A DNA stretch of 64,000 nt from Streptococcus suis (GCF_024509555.1 NZ_JAMWEL010000001.1:1-64000), one strand, 5' to 3'. Positions 22,330 to 31,659 are shown, counted from the first letter of the stretch. Notes: a model not told the origin generated them from the letters alone. Numbers and translations are program-made.

Positions 22330-22820
22330 AGCATCTAGCCTATCTCAGTATCGGAGGGAACATGGGCAATCGGCAAGACTATTTACAGGCAGCCCTAGAC
22401 AAATTAGCCAGTCACCCAGCTTGCCAGCTTGGCTTAGTTTCCAACATTTATGAAACTCCAGCTTGGGGCAAGACCGACCAAGATGATTTCCTAAATCTAG
22501 CCTGTCAAGTGTATACTGATTTGTCTGCTCAGGATTTTCTAAGCGTTTGCCAGAACATCGAACAAGAGTTGGACCGAGTACGGATTGAAAAATGGGGCCA
22601 ACGCACCATTGATTTGGATATTATTTTTTGGGATGAGGAGAAGATTCAAGAAGAGGATCTGATTGTTCCCCATCCTTATGCACATGAGAGGGCATTTGTT
22701 CTTTTGCCGTTGGCTGACATTTCTAGAGATTTTTGCCATCCTATCCTTGGTCAAAAAGTAGAAGAGTTAGTAAGAAATTTAGGAGATACATCAAACATCA
22801 AGAAAATCTCTCTTGAATAA
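22326..22820 (+). CDS. folK: 6-hydroxymethyl-dihydropterin pyrophosphokinase
   Basis: This 164-residue HPPK supplies the substrate for FolP. Signature parts: YLSIGGNMGNR, ETPAWGKTDQDDFLN and the metal-binding RTIDLDIIFWDEE. The ATG overlaps the folB stop (ATGA). Last folate gene of the operon; the permease gene follows after 21 nt. Confidence 0.95.
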   Translation: MKHLAYLSIGGNMGNRQDYLQAALDKLASHPACQLGLVSNIYETPAWGKTDQDDFLNLACQVYTDLSAQDFLSVCQNIEQELDRVRIEKWGQRTIDLDIIFWDEEKIQEEDLIVPHPYAHERAFVLLPLADISRDFCHPILGQKVEELVRNLGDTSNIKKISLE

Positions 22821-22841
22821 AAGGGGAAAATAAGGAGAACT

Positions 22842-24152
22842 ATGGAAATTTTTGCAATTTTAGGAGTTTTACTGGCCGTTGTGACCATTATTTACTGGAC
22901 ATCAAAAAATTTACATGTTATCATTGCTGCACCACTAGCTAGTTTAATCATCGTTCTGACCAATCAGATGAATGTTTTGGAAGTTATGTTGGGCAAAGAG
23001 CAGTCTTATATGGCAGGCTTAGCAGGTTTTTTGATTAATAATTTTGCTATCTTTATGTTGGGGTCTATCTTGGCACGGTATATGGAGGCAAGTGGAGCTA
23101 CGCAGACGATTGCCAATAGTATTTTGAAGGTAATGGGAAAGGATAGTCCCTATAAGGGCTTGTTAGCTATCACTTTGATTGCTTCTATTCTGACCTATGG
23201 CGGTGTGAGTATTTTTGTAGTTATTTTTACCCTACTTCCCCTGTCACGCCCACTTTTTAAAGAGTTGAATATCAACTGGGCCCTTTTTCCGATTCCTGTC
23301 TTTCTCGGAGCAAGTACCTATACCATGACATCCTTGCCAGGGACACCTTCCATCCAGAATGCTATTCCGACAAAAGTTTTGGGAACTAGCTTGACCGCGG
23401 CACCCGTTATCAGTTTAGCAGCCAGCTTGACGTTATTAGTATTTGGCTTGCTCTACATGGCCTACTGTCTCAAGAAAAGTCTAGCAAATGGAGAGACGTA
23501 CACGGAAGAAGAGGATGAAACTGCAGTAGTGGTAGCTGATAAGACACCAAATCTATTTTTATCAGTCCTGCCTCTATTCAGTCTTATTGGGACGATTTTC
23601 CTAATGAGTAAAACTCCGAATGTCCTGACAATCGGTTTGTTGGTCTCTATTCTTCTATCAGCCTTGATGTTTTATCCATATCTGCCAAATCAAAAAGAAA
23701 TTTTGAATGCTGCGACAACAGCATCTATCGTGCCGGCTTTTGCAACTTCTAGTACAGTAGCATTTGGGACGGTGTTAACCTTATCAGCAGGTTTTGCAGT
23801 CATTCAAGAATGGATTCAACAAATACCAGGATCGCCGCTGATTAGTTTATCTGTTTCGACAGCATTGGTTAGTGGTATTATCGGTTCCTCTTCTGGTGCA
23901 GTAGGTATTGCTTCAAGTAATTTCCTTCCTGCCTATTTAGAAATGGGGATTCATCCGGAGTTGCTGCATCGAGTGGTAGTTGTTGCATCAGCTATTTTGA
24001 CAGTTGTACCGCAATCGGGTGTCATGATTACCTTCCACAATCTTTCGAAATTGAGTATGAAACGTGGACTCAAGTATTCATTTATCCTAGTGACAGTCGG
24101 ACATATCTTGGCACTCATGGTTGTTTTAGCCTTGGTAGGCCTACTTTACTAG
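22842..24152 (+). CDS. GntP-family permease
   Basis: This 436-residue integral membrane protein has about 11-12 hydrophobic segments. It shows the GntP/gluconate-type layout, with SLPGTPSIQNAIPTKVLGTS after the re-entrant region and IIGSSSGAVGIASSNF in the second half. Relatives move gluconate or small hydroxy acids by proton symport; substrate here is unknown. It starts 21 nt after folK behind AAGGAGAAC and ends in a terminator, so it may ride on the folate operon. Confidence 0.85.
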   Translation: MEIFAILGVLLAVVTIIYWTSKNLHVIIAAPLASLIIVLTNQMNVLEVMLGKEQSYMAGLAGFLINNFAIFMLGSILARYMEASGATQTIANSILKVMGKDSPYKGLLAITLIASILTYGGVSIFVVIFTLLPLSRPLFKELNINWALFPIPVFLGASTYTMTSLPGTPSIQNAIPTKVLGTSLTAAPVISLAASLTLLVFGLLYMAYCLKKSLANGETYTEEEDETAVVVADKTPNLFLSVLPLFSLIGTIFLMSKTPNVLTIGLLVSILLSALMFYPYLPNQKEILNAATTASIVPAFATSSTVAFGTVLTLSAGFAVIQEWIQQIPGSPLISLSVSTALVSGIIGSSSGAVGIASSNFLPAYLEMGIHPELLHRVVVVASAILTVVPQSGVMITFHNLSKLSMKRGLKYSFILVTVGHILALMVVLALVGLLY

Positions 24153-24164
24153 AAGAATTGAGAT

Positions 24165-24193
24165 GGGATTTTCATTTGAAAATCCTATTTTTT
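24165..24193 (+). terminator. Terminator after the GntP permease
   Basis: Perfect 8-bp stem GGATTTTC / GAAAATCC, loop ATTT, T-run at 24188-24193. Confidence 0.85.
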
Positions 24194-24217
24194 GCACAAA
24201 ACTTAACCATTTTATAA

Positions 24218-24229
24218 TTAACTGGTTGA
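24218..24229 (+). promoter_or_regulatory. Likely AdcR (zinc) operator before the histidine-triad gene
   Basis: TTAACTGGTTGA differs at one base from the AdcR consensus TTAACYRGTTAA. It lies 66 nt before the start of a histidine-triad gene, a known class of AdcR targets. A weaker palindromic TTTACTGGTAAA follows near 24253-24264 and could be a second site. Confidence 0.7.
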
Positions 24230-24294
24230 CTAATAGCATTAAAAATTATATACTTTACTGGTAAAATACTTGTTAACTATAGAAGGAGAGTATT

Positions 24295-27200
24295 GTGAAG
24301 AAGAAACGAAATCTTGCCTTGACAGGCATAAGCTTATTGTGTGGTTTGACCTTGTTGGCTTGCCAGCAGAAACAAGCGACACAGGTGCTTGACGAAAAAG
24401 TAAAGCAGGAACAGGTTCAGAAAGAGGAAATAGTCTATGTCGTTGCGGAGTTGACAGAGGATGGTTATGTCCTTATTCACGGTGACCATCAGCACCTGGA
24501 AAAAGGTTTTGTTCCCTACGATGCCAAGTTTTTGAAGGAAACCTTGTTAGAGGATAAGAACTACCAATTCAATGAAAAAGATATCTTGTACAAGGTACGG
24601 ACAGGTTATATCATTCAAGTGAAGGGGAAGGTCTATTATTATCCTAAGAAGGCTGGGGCTGGTCTTGTTACTTTAGAGGAAGCCCGAAAACTAACGGCAA
24701 ATAATCCTGAACATGACCACCATGGACACAATCACAACCATGACCACACTCATGAAGAGCAAAACCAGTCATCGACCAATCAAGTAGGTGTGGCCGGGAT
24801 TGATAGACCAACCAGCGACGGTTTTTTATTGAGCGATACCAAGCAAATTTCAAGCAAGACGGATACAGGCATTATCGTTGAGCATAATGGTCACAGTCAC
24901 TTTATCTTTTATGGTGACTTGAAAGGTAGTAAGTGGGAGTACCTTATCCCAGCTGGAGCTGATGTGACCAAGAAACAGGGAAATAGTACATCTAGTCAGT
25001 CATCCAGTCAGGATGGTCAGGACCATTATCAATTCAATCCTGCTGATATTGTAGCTGAAGATGCTAATGGCTATACCGTTCGCCATGGAGATCATTACCA
25101 TTATATTTTGAAGCAAACTGTCGGTGGAAGTCTGGGAAATCCTGTTCATACAGGTGCTAGCCAGTTTGCTAGTTCTACAGCGGCGGCACCGGTTATGCAA
25201 AATCACTTGGTGACTTTACCTGTTTCCCCAATAGCTAACCTACCAGTTCCAGTAGTTACTGCAGGTGCTAATCAAGCAGCGTCTGTGGTTTTTCGTCAAG
25301 GGATTGCTGGGATTGACTATCCGACCAGCGATGGCTTTCTCTTTGATGGAAGTGGGCTTATCGGTCAGAATGCGGTTGGTTTGCTCATTCAACATCAGGG
25401 GCATATCCATGTCTTGCGTAGGGAGCAAGTAGCTGCTTCCAAGTGGGCTTATTTGTTAGAAAATCAAGCCAGTCAAGTAAGTCCAATCCGTCCCCTGCCA
25501 GATGTGGTGACAACACTAGTTGCAAAACCAGTGGAAAAAACGGAAGTAGTAGCCGTTCCAAGTACCTCCAGCCAATCACAAGCAGCAAGTCCAGCACCTG
25601 TCACTCCTGCAGAGGCGACTGTGGTGGATGAGGTTGCGGACAAGCGAAACTATCTAGCTCAAGCTCTCGATTTGCAGATCGGCTCCATTACGCTTTTGGA
25701 TACTCCCCAAGGTCAGGCCTTTATGTATCCCCATGGTGACCATGATCATGTGGTGCTCTTGAAGAATATTGACCTGACCAAACCTTTTGAAAGTGAAGAA
25801 GAGGAGCATAGTACCCCTACTCCGAACACTTCATCAATCAGTGAAACGACTTCATCTAGCTCAGAAAAGCCAACAAGCTCCAGCACCTCAACGCCAACTA
25901 CTAGTAGCCAAGCAACAAGTGAGTCAGAAGCATCAACCACAACCAGCCCATCCTTGTCAGAGGTGGCTGAAGCGCCTAATTCAGCACCTGTCACTCCTGC
26001 AGAGGCAACTGTGGTGGACGAGGTTGCGGACAAGCGAAACTATCTAGCTCAAGCTCTCGGTTTGCCGGTCGGCTCCATTACGCTTTTGGACACCCCCCAA
26101 GGTCAGGCCTTCATGTATCCCCATGGCGACCATGATCATGTGGTGCTCTTGAAGAATATTGACCTGACCAAACCTTTTGAAAGTGAAGAAGACTTGGAAA
26201 GAAAAATTGATTACATTTCCAAGGTCTATGGTGTGCCAAAAGAAGCTATTCGGGTTTCTGATACTACTTTTAGTTTCAATGATCCAAGTCATGCCTATGA
26301 CCCGACCCATGTCCATCCTTATGTGATTTTACGGTCTATGTTGATTATCCCTGAAGTAACTGGTGATCCGGAAACGGACTTTGAAGCGGAGCTTTTGGCG
26401 GTAGCCAAGCGGACAGGTATCGCACCGTCAAAACTCATCATTCGTGACAAGAAATTCATCCTGCCGCATGGAAGCCATGACCATGTCTTGCATATTCAGG
26501 CTGTGGAGGGCATTGAGCCCTATCTGACCAATAAATTGCCAGCTATTTCAGGTAGCTATCTGGAGGGGGAATTTGATCGAGCGAGTGTGGATAGTCAGCT
26601 TGAAAGTTTGCGTCAAGTGGCAGCTGAAAAGTATGGGACAAGTAGCAAGGAGTATCGTCGTATCAAGCGAGCTTTGGACGATTTTGCTAGCAATCTAGAT
26701 GACCTGGTAACCAATTCGACCAAGGGCTATCTAGCAATGTTGGAGCAATTTGAAAAGGTTCATATCTTAAAAGAAACTACTAACAATCCAGAGGAACAAG
26801 TAGACCCACTCTATCAATCAATACTTGAACAGATTCGCTTGCTTGATATCAGCAACCTACCTGTCAATAAGGAAGACCTGACTAGTCAACTCAACCAAGC
26901 CAGTCAAGGTAAGGACAGACAGGCCTTGCTCAACCTGGAACACCTCTTGCAAGAATTGAAACATTTCCAAGACCGTCCTGATATTACAGCCATGGAGTAT
27001 ATGGATTATTTACTTGGTCAGTTGGATCAGCCGTATGTACCAGCTGATTTGCAAGAAAGATTAGCGAGTACACTGGATCACTTATTCCAAGCAACCTTAG
27101 GCGGCAATGGTTCCATCAAGCCACTGGACTTATCCAAAGAATTGGTTGACTTGAAAGTTGCACTCCATCTGGCCAAGGCAGCTAATCAGACCTACCCTAT

Positions 27201-28440
27201 CCAAACCAGTCCTGCTTCTGAAAAAATGCAGGAAAACAGGGCAATCATGGAGGCATTTGTGAGAGATATCCGTGAGATGTTTACTAGACAGATGACCTTC
27301 CCTGAAATTGTGGAGAAAGCAGAGCATGAAACTCCAGTAACCTCTCCTAGTCATGTGACGGATAATCAGACCTATCAAGAGCTACTGACTCTACTTAGAC
27401 AAACAGATTTAACTGGCACCCAGACCTCACAAACCGCCTGGGTTGAGCGGATTAACCAGGCAAGCTTGAAGGGGGATGAGCGTGAGTTAGCAAGTATTTC
27501 CCATAGTTTGAAGGAAATTCAGCACTTCCAAGACCGAGCAGAAATTCGATTGATGGAATACATGGCTTACTTGCTTACTCATATTGACAGCACTTATCTT
27601 CAAGCGCCTACTCGTCAGGAAGCGGCTCGCCTCATCAATCAAATCTATGGTTTGGTTGTGCGAAGGGAATTGGCAACTAGTCCAATTTCTTTGGCAGAAG
27701 ACTTAATTGCCAGCAGTATTGCAGTTGCCAATGATGTAAAAGGGCAAATTAATCAGCAGTTTGAAATGTCGGATGACTATGGCATTATGCAGATGAATCG
27801 TCTAGAAATGAATATGTTTGTCGAAGGAACCAGAGATTTCTTTGTCAATCCGTTAAGTTTGCCTGAGGAAGTTCTGGTAAAAGTAGGGCAGACAAGTCCT
27901 GTTCCAGCAATTGAAGAAGGTGTAGGGGCAGCCAGTCCAACCAGTCAGGATAGACCGGAAAGTTCATCTAGTCCAATCCATGACCATGAAAGTGGCAGCA
28001 AGGAGGAAAGCTCATCCAGTTTATCACAAGCAGTTGAAGAAAACTCTTCGTCAGAAACTGGCTCAGGCTCCGAACAGGCAACCAGTCTTGCAGAGCTTGT
28101 TGAGGCAGAAGCGGTTGCTCCAACCAATAGTGATGTCCTAATATCAGAAGAAAGTGCTTCAAGCGATGGAAGCAAGCCTACAGAAGTGCAAGAAATCCCT
28201 TCGCCAACAGAAGAAACAAATGCCTCATCAGCTTCAGCTTCGGAGCCAAGCAGTCCAGCAGTAGCAGAACAATCTCTGCCTAGTGAAAGTGCTGGGGAAG
28301 AAGAAGTGGAATTATCCGATGAAGACCTAGAATGGCTATCCGATATTTTCGGTGAATTTACAGGTTCAACTTCCGAAGAGGAAAGTGAAGACATCGGCTT
28401 GACCTGGAAACCGATTGGTAACATTGAAGGATGGTCTTAA
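24295..28440 (+). CDS. Histidine-triad (Pht/HtpS-type) surface lipoprotein
   Basis: This 1381-residue zinc-binding surface lipoprotein starts with GTG behind AAGGAG. The signal peptide ends in lipobox LLAC with lipidated C23. Histidine triads HxxHxH lie at about 62 (HGDHQH), 197 (HNGHSH), 264 (HGDHYH), 367 (HQGHIH), 480 and 610 (HGDHDH twice) and 725 (HGSHDH), plus a His-rich run at 140-153. Residues ~815-1260 are long helical repeats; the C-terminus is Ser/Glu-rich without LPXTG. Family members capture zinc and bind complement factors. It is unusually long and carries an internal 210-bp duplication. Confidence 0.9.
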   Translation: MKKKRNLALTGISLLCGLTLLACQQKQATQVLDEKVKQEQVQKEEIVYVVAELTEDGYVLIHGDHQHLEKGFVPYDAKFLKETLLEDKNYQFNEKDILYKVRTGYIIQVKGKVYYYPKKAGAGLVTLEEARKLTANNPEHDHHGHNHNHDHTHEEQNQSSTNQVGVAGIDRPTSDGFLLSDTKQISSKTDTGIIVEHNGHSHFIFYGDLKGSKWEYLIPAGADVTKKQGNSTSSQSSSQDGQDHYQFNPADIVAEDANGYTVRHGDHYHYILKQTVGGSLGNPVHTGASQFASSTAAAPVMQNHLVTLPVSPIANLPVPVVTAGANQAASVVFRQGIAGIDYPTSDGFLFDGSGLIGQNAVGLLIQHQGHIHVLRREQVAASKWAYLLENQASQVSPIRPLPDVVTTLVAKPVEKTEVVAVPSTSSQSQAASPAPVTPAEATVVDEVADKRNYLAQALDLQIGSITLLDTPQGQAFMYPHGDHDHVVLLKNIDLTKPFESEEEEHSTPTPNTSSISETTSSSSEKPTSSSTSTPTTSSQATSESEASTTTSPSLSEVAEAPNSAPVTPAEATVVDEVADKRNYLAQALGLPVGSITLLDTPQGQAFMYPHGDHDHVVLLKNIDLTKPFESEEDLERKIDYISKVYGVPKEAIRVSDTTFSFNDPSHAYDPTHVHPYVILRSMLIIPEVTGDPETDFEAELLAVAKRTGIAPSKLIIRDKKFILPHGSHDHVLHIQAVEGIEPYLTNKLPAISGSYLEGEFDRASVDSQLESLRQVAAEKYGTSSKEYRRIKRALDDFASNLDDLVTNSTKGYLAMLEQFEKVHILKETTNNPEEQVDPLYQSILEQIRLLDISNLPVNKEDLTSQLNQASQGKDRQALLNLEHLLQELKHFQDRPDITAMEYMDYLLGQLDQPYVPADLQERLASTLDHLFQATLGGNGSIKPLDLSKELVDLKVALHLAKAANQTYPIQTSPASEKMQENRAIMEAFVRDIREMFTRQMTFPEIVEKAEHETPVTSPSHVTDNQTYQELLTLLRQTDLTGTQTSQTAWVERINQASLKGDERELASISHSLKEIQHFQDRAEIRLMEYMAYLLTHIDSTYLQAPTRQEAARLINQIYGLVVRRELATSPISLAEDLIASSIAVANDVKGQINQQFEMSDDYGIMQMNRLEMNMFVEGTRDFFVNPLSLPEEVLVKVGQTSPVPAIEEGVGAASPTSQDRPESSSSPIHDHESGSKEESSSSLSQAVEENSSSETGSGSEQATSLAELVEAEAVAPTNSDVLISEESASSDGSKPTEVQEIPSPTEETNASSASASEPSSPAVAEQSLPSESAGEEEVELSDEDLEWLSDIFGEFTGSTSEEESEDIGLTWKPIGNIEGWS
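25592..25801 (+). repeat. Copy 1 of a 210-bp direct repeat inside the histidine-triad gene
   Basis: It encodes APVTPAEATVVDEV through FESEE, including one HGDHDH triad. It is nearly identical to 25982-26191; a Ser/Thr-rich linker separates the copies. Confidence 0.9.
25982..26191 (+). repeat. Copy 2 of the 210-bp direct repeat
   Basis: Start-to-start distance is 390 bp. Differences are a few bases, for example codons for DLQI versus GLPV. This is a recent in-frame duplication. Confidence 0.9.
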
Positions 28441-28502
28441 TAATCCCTTCTAACCACGGACAGTTTCAAGGATGGTCCTAATAGATTTATCAGAATTGCA
28501 AA

Positions 28503-28532
28503 TAAAAGCCCTGCCAAATGGCGGGGCTTTTA
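28503..28532. terminator. Bidirectional terminator
   Basis: TAAAAGCCCTGCC / GGCGGGGCTTTTA (13 bp with one wobble), loop AAAT. It separates the converging histidine-triad and MetE-like genes. Confidence 0.85.
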
Positions 28533-28554
28533 TGCACGAATATCAAGAAGTGGC

Positions 28555-29703
28555 TTACGACCAAAACTTCTCTGCAATATCTTGACCTTGTTTAATTTTT
28601 GCCCACTGTTGCGGGATGGCCAATTCATTACCTGAATCGCACGATGCAAATCCACATTGGTGAGATAAGTAGAGACGATCTTTGGGTATGATTTTACTTG
28701 CTTCCTCAAGGAGTCTGAATACTCGTTCCTCATCATCTAAGTCTGATGTCTTACTTGACAGCAAACCAAGTACAACTTCAACGTTTGAATCACGTAAGCT
28801 TTCTAGAGCTTTGAGATCGCCAGCTCGCTCATCATCCCATTCAAGGAAGAAACGACTGTATCGTTGGTTTTTAAGGAATTTCTCAGCAATAGCTTCATAA
28901 GTTCCACCAGCTGCAGAGCGGCTTTCATAGTTTCCACGGCAGTTATGGGTCCAAACTGTTAATCCGATTTCGTGACCATAGACTGCCACGGCGTTGTTGA
29001 TGGCGATAAATTCATCTGCAAGCGCACCTAGGGCATCAGGGTCGTCTTGCGGTAAGAATGGAACTGGGTTTGATGGGTCGAAGAGTTCCCAAAGGCAATC
29101 GTCAAACTGGATAATCTGTCCACCAGCAGCCTTGTACTGGTCTAAAAATTCTTTATAAGCAGCGATGAGACCGTCTTTCAATTCATCACGAGTCTTGTAA
29201 ACCTGATCAGGTCCAACTTGTCCATTGAAAATTGTCAATTCATTAAAGGCGTGGGCTGGACCGAAAATAGTCTGTTTGGTTACAGTATCTCCTGCTAATT
29301 CTTTCACTTGTTTGAAAATATCAATGAAATGGTGATTTTTTGCAGAAAGTGGAGCAGTAATACGCAAACCAATGTCCTTACGTGTTTCGTATGGTTGCCC
29401 ATCGTGGTCTTTGAAAGGATAGCCGTGTTCAGCAATGTACCGTTCGATTCCCTCTAAGCCCCAGAGAAAATCTAGGTGCCACATTGAACGACCAAATTCT
29501 CCGTCTGTTACAATATCCAAACCGTTTTCTTTTTGTTCCGCAACAATTTTTTGGATAAGTGAAGCTTCCGTTTCTTTGTACCCATCGAAGTCATCATAGA
29601 ATGGGTATTTGATGTCATCACGAGCTTCGATCTGACGTTTGAATTCTCCTAAAGTAGATGGACGCAGTAGTGAGCCTACTAATTGAAATCTTGATGTAGT
29701 CAT
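28555..29703 (-). CDS. MetE-like cobalamin-independent methyltransferase (YxjG/YxjH type)
   Basis: This 382-residue protein has only the catalytic barrel of cobalamin-independent methionine synthase. Zinc-type ligands are visible in VWTHNCRGNYES (His/Cys) and LSHQCGFASCDSG (Cys), with FDDCLWELFD in between. Stand-alone MetE-core proteins of the YxjG/YxjH type are thought to methylate homocysteine from donors other than folate-triglutamate; donor here is unknown. A MET-box-like site 84 nt upstream suggests MtaR control by methionine status. Confidence 0.85.
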   Translation of the reverse strand: MTTSRFQLVGSLLRPSTLGEFKRQIEARDDIKYPFYDDFDGYKETEASLIQKIVAEQKENGLDIVTDGEFGRSMWHLDFLWGLEGIERYIAEHGYPFKDHDGQPYETRKDIGLRITAPLSAKNHHFIDIFKQVKELAGDTVTKQTIFGPAHAFNELTIFNGQVGPDQVYKTRDELKDGLIAAYKEFLDQYKAAGGQIIQFDDCLWELFDPSNPVPFLPQDDPDALGALADEFIAINNAVAVYGHEIGLTVWTHNCRGNYESRSAAGGTYEAIAEKFLKNQRYSRFFLEWDDERAGDLKALESLRDSNVEVVLGLLSSKTSDLDDEERVFRLLEEASKIIPKDRLYLSHQCGFASCDSGNELAIPQQWAKIKQGQDIAEKFWS

Positions 29704-29786
29704 GTAAAATCTCTCTTTCGATTCGTGATGAACTTATTCTAACCTAGAAAGTCTCATTTGAAAAATAGTTAAAAAATGGCAAAATA

Positions 29787-29803
29787 TATAGTTAGAAACT
29801 ATA
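29787..29803. promoter_or_regulatory. MET-box-like palindrome (MtaR site)
   Basis: TATAGTTAGAAACTATA matches the streptococcal MET-box TATAGTTTNAAACTATA at all but one defined position. It lies between the divergent MetE-like and MFS genes, at promoter distance from the MetE-like gene. Confidence 0.7.
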
Positions 29804-29902
29804 ACAAAATGAAATAGAGAAATCCCTTTCGCTCACATGTCAAGTGTGTTATAATTTTAGGAGTGTAAAATCCGAACATTGTATATTTTAGGAGAGTGAA
29901 AA

Positions 29903-31069
29903 ATGAAAAAACAATCCCCATTCCTTATAGCAGGAATTGTTATGTTAGGAGTTGTCATGCGTGCTCCATTTACGGCCTTACCATCCATTCTAATAGATAT
30001 TGCAAACAGTCTAGGAGTTGAGGTTAGTTCGCTAGGAATTTTGACTTCAATCCCTCTTATCATGTTTGCGCTCTGCTCTTCTTTGGCACCTCGTCTGGCT
30101 GCTAAATTTGGAATGGAAAGGCTAATGGCCTTTGTTCTATTGGTCATGGCTCTTGGTTCTGGGATGCGAGTGTTTAATCTATCTACTTTATTTCTTGGTA
30201 CTATGTTGGTTGGAGCAACCATTTCCTTTATCAATGTACTCTTACCTAGTATAGTCGCAGCAAATTTTCCTAAGAAGATTGGTTTCTATACTACCATATA
30301 TATTACATTAATGGGGGTTGCGGCGACGGTTGCGTCCATGTTAGCTGTTCCAATTGTATCCGCAAGCTCTTGGCAGACCTTTATCATCTTGATAACAGCT
30401 GTAGTCTTGTTAGCCTTTCTGCTCTGGTTACCCAATATTCGCAATAATCACCGTTTTGAAGTAAAAAAACAGGATAGGCAAGCAAGTTCAATTTGGAAAA
30501 ATAAAACGGCCATTGCTTTTCTGATTTTCGGTGGCTTACAGTCAGTTCTTTTTTATACTGAAATTACCTGGTTACCAACCATTTCTCAGTCAGTAGGTTT
30601 TACCAAGGCTGAAGCTGGTTTGATGGCAGGAATCTTTAACTTGACTGCCATTCCAATGTCCATGATCATACCAGCAATTTTATCGCGTCAGACTAAGGAA
30701 ATGCGTCGAAACATTATGCTAGGAACATCATCCGCAACTCTTCTAGGTCTTGCTTTGATGACATTCTTACCAAGTAATTTTATACTTTGGAGTATCCTCC
30801 ATATTATTCTTAGCTTTTCAAACGCTGCCCTTTTCCCCTATATGATGTTGGGCTTTACCTTGAAAACTAGCAACAGCCAAGCAACTGCTCAGTTATCAGG
30901 CATGGTGCAGACCGGTGGCTATCTCATTGCTGCATTTGGACCAGGTCTTCTTGGTTATAGCTTCCCTCTATTTGGAAGTTGGATGCCTCTGATTCTGGCA
31001 CTTGCAGTCGTGACTCTTGCCATGATGTGGACTATTGTTCTGATCGAAAAAGAAGATATCATTGTCTAA
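29903..31069 (+). CDS. MFS transporter, CynX/NimT-like
   Basis: This 388-residue carrier has about 12 membrane helices. The N-terminus MKKQSPFLIAGIVMLGVVMRAPFTALP and the loop LAPRLAAKFGMERL are typical of the CynX (cyanate) / NimT MFS branch. Substrate not known. A -10 TATAAT near 29850 and ribosome site AGGAGAG precede it. It is divergent from the MetE-like gene across the MET-box and ends in a terminator. Confidence 0.8.
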   Translation: MKKQSPFLIAGIVMLGVVMRAPFTALPSILIDIANSLGVEVSSLGILTSIPLIMFALCSSLAPRLAAKFGMERLMAFVLLVMALGSGMRVFNLSTLFLGTMLVGATISFINVLLPSIVAANFPKKIGFYTTIYITLMGVAATVASMLAVPIVSASSWQTFIILITAVVLLAFLLWLPNIRNNHRFEVKKQDRQASSIWKNKTAIAFLIFGGLQSVLFYTEITWLPTISQSVGFTKAEAGLMAGIFNLTAIPMSMIIPAILSRQTKEMRRNIMLGTSSATLLGLALMTFLPSNFILWSILHIILSFSNAALFPYMMLGFTLKTSNSQATAQLSGMVQTGGYLIAAFGPGLLGYSFPLFGSWMPLILALAVVTLAMMWTIVLIEKEDIIV

Positions 31070-31075
31070 ATGTAT

Positions 31076-31100
31076 AGGTTGGCAATTGCCAGCCTTTTTT
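31076..31100 (+). terminator. Terminator after the MFS gene
   Basis: Palindrome AGGTTGGCAATTGCCAGCCT (one wobble) followed by TTTTT. Confidence 0.8.
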
Positions 31101-31136
31101 ATATCTGTTATCGTTGACGAGTAGACTAGAAAACTT

Positions 31137-31242
31137 TATACTCTTCGAAAATCAAAATCAGACGTTGTTGACTTGATTTGATGAACTTCAGTTCTATCTG
31201 CATCTGCGTCGCCTAGTCTGTTTTTGATTTTCATTGAGTATT
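31137..31242. repeat. MITE-like intergenic element, copy 1
   Basis: This ~106-bp element has terminal inverted repeats TACTCTTCGAAAATCAAAA (31139-31157) and the complement of TACTCAATGAAAATCAAAAA (31221-31240). The ends and parts of the interior (GTTGACTTGATTTGA, TTCTATCTGCATCTGCG) recur at 53140-53297. Similar ATACTCTTCGAAAATC ends are common in streptococcal intergenic repeats. Confidence 0.7.
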
Positions 31243-31279
31243 AGAAATTCTAATAGGAATTCAGAAAGTGTGATTAGGT

Positions 31280-31490
31280 CATTAAAAATGTAAAATGCAT
31301 CAAAATAGTTAAATGATCTATTTTAAACATTTAAAATAAGCCACAGCAATGAAATGACATGTTTTAAAATGTAAAAATACGCAAATGCATTGCAATGACA
31401 TGTTTTAAAATGTAAAATTACGTAAATGCAATGAATTGACATAGTTTAAAATGTAAAAATACTCAAATGTATTGAATTGACATATTTAAA
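31280..31490. repeat. 41-bp tandem repeat array, about five copies
   Basis: TGAC(A)...TTTTAAAATGTAAAAATAC blocks start at 31355, 31396, 31437 and 31478, exactly 41 bp apart. Two more degenerate units in the same phase lie upstream (TTTTAAA at 31321; AAAATGTAAA at 31285, which is 82 bp before 31367). The array is AT-rich and intergenic, with no spacers and no ORF. Confidence 0.85.
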
Positions 31491-31569
31491 AATTGATTTT
31501 CCTGTCACAACAATGTATTCACGTGTTCTAAACATTTATTTTTTAGTTTTTAGAAATGAAAATGTTCAT

Positions 31570-31598
31570 AAAAAAACCTATCTCACATAGGAGATAGG
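31570..31598 (-). terminator. Terminator of the DUF3042 gene
   Basis: Minus strand: CCTATCTC / GAGATAGG with a 6-nt loop, then TTTTTTT. It lies about 60 nt beyond the stop codon. Confidence 0.75.
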
Positions 31599-31659
31599 AT
31601 TTTATACTTATGGACAATGAACTTAAATTCAGCTTATTGTCCTGAGCAATTGTAAAAAA

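Noticed and set aside
24153..24294. Small gene between the GntP permease and the histidine-triad gene
   Set aside because: Only a terminator, AdcR-type palindromes and a ribosome site were found; no ORF of believable size.
27945..28424. Minus-strand 159-aa Ser-rich ORF in the histidine-triad gene
   Set aside because: Shadow of the Ser/Glu-rich C-terminus on the coding strand.
31280..31490. Possible CRISPR array
   Set aside because: The 41-bp units are contiguous with no unique spacers, they decay gradually, and no cas genes are present.
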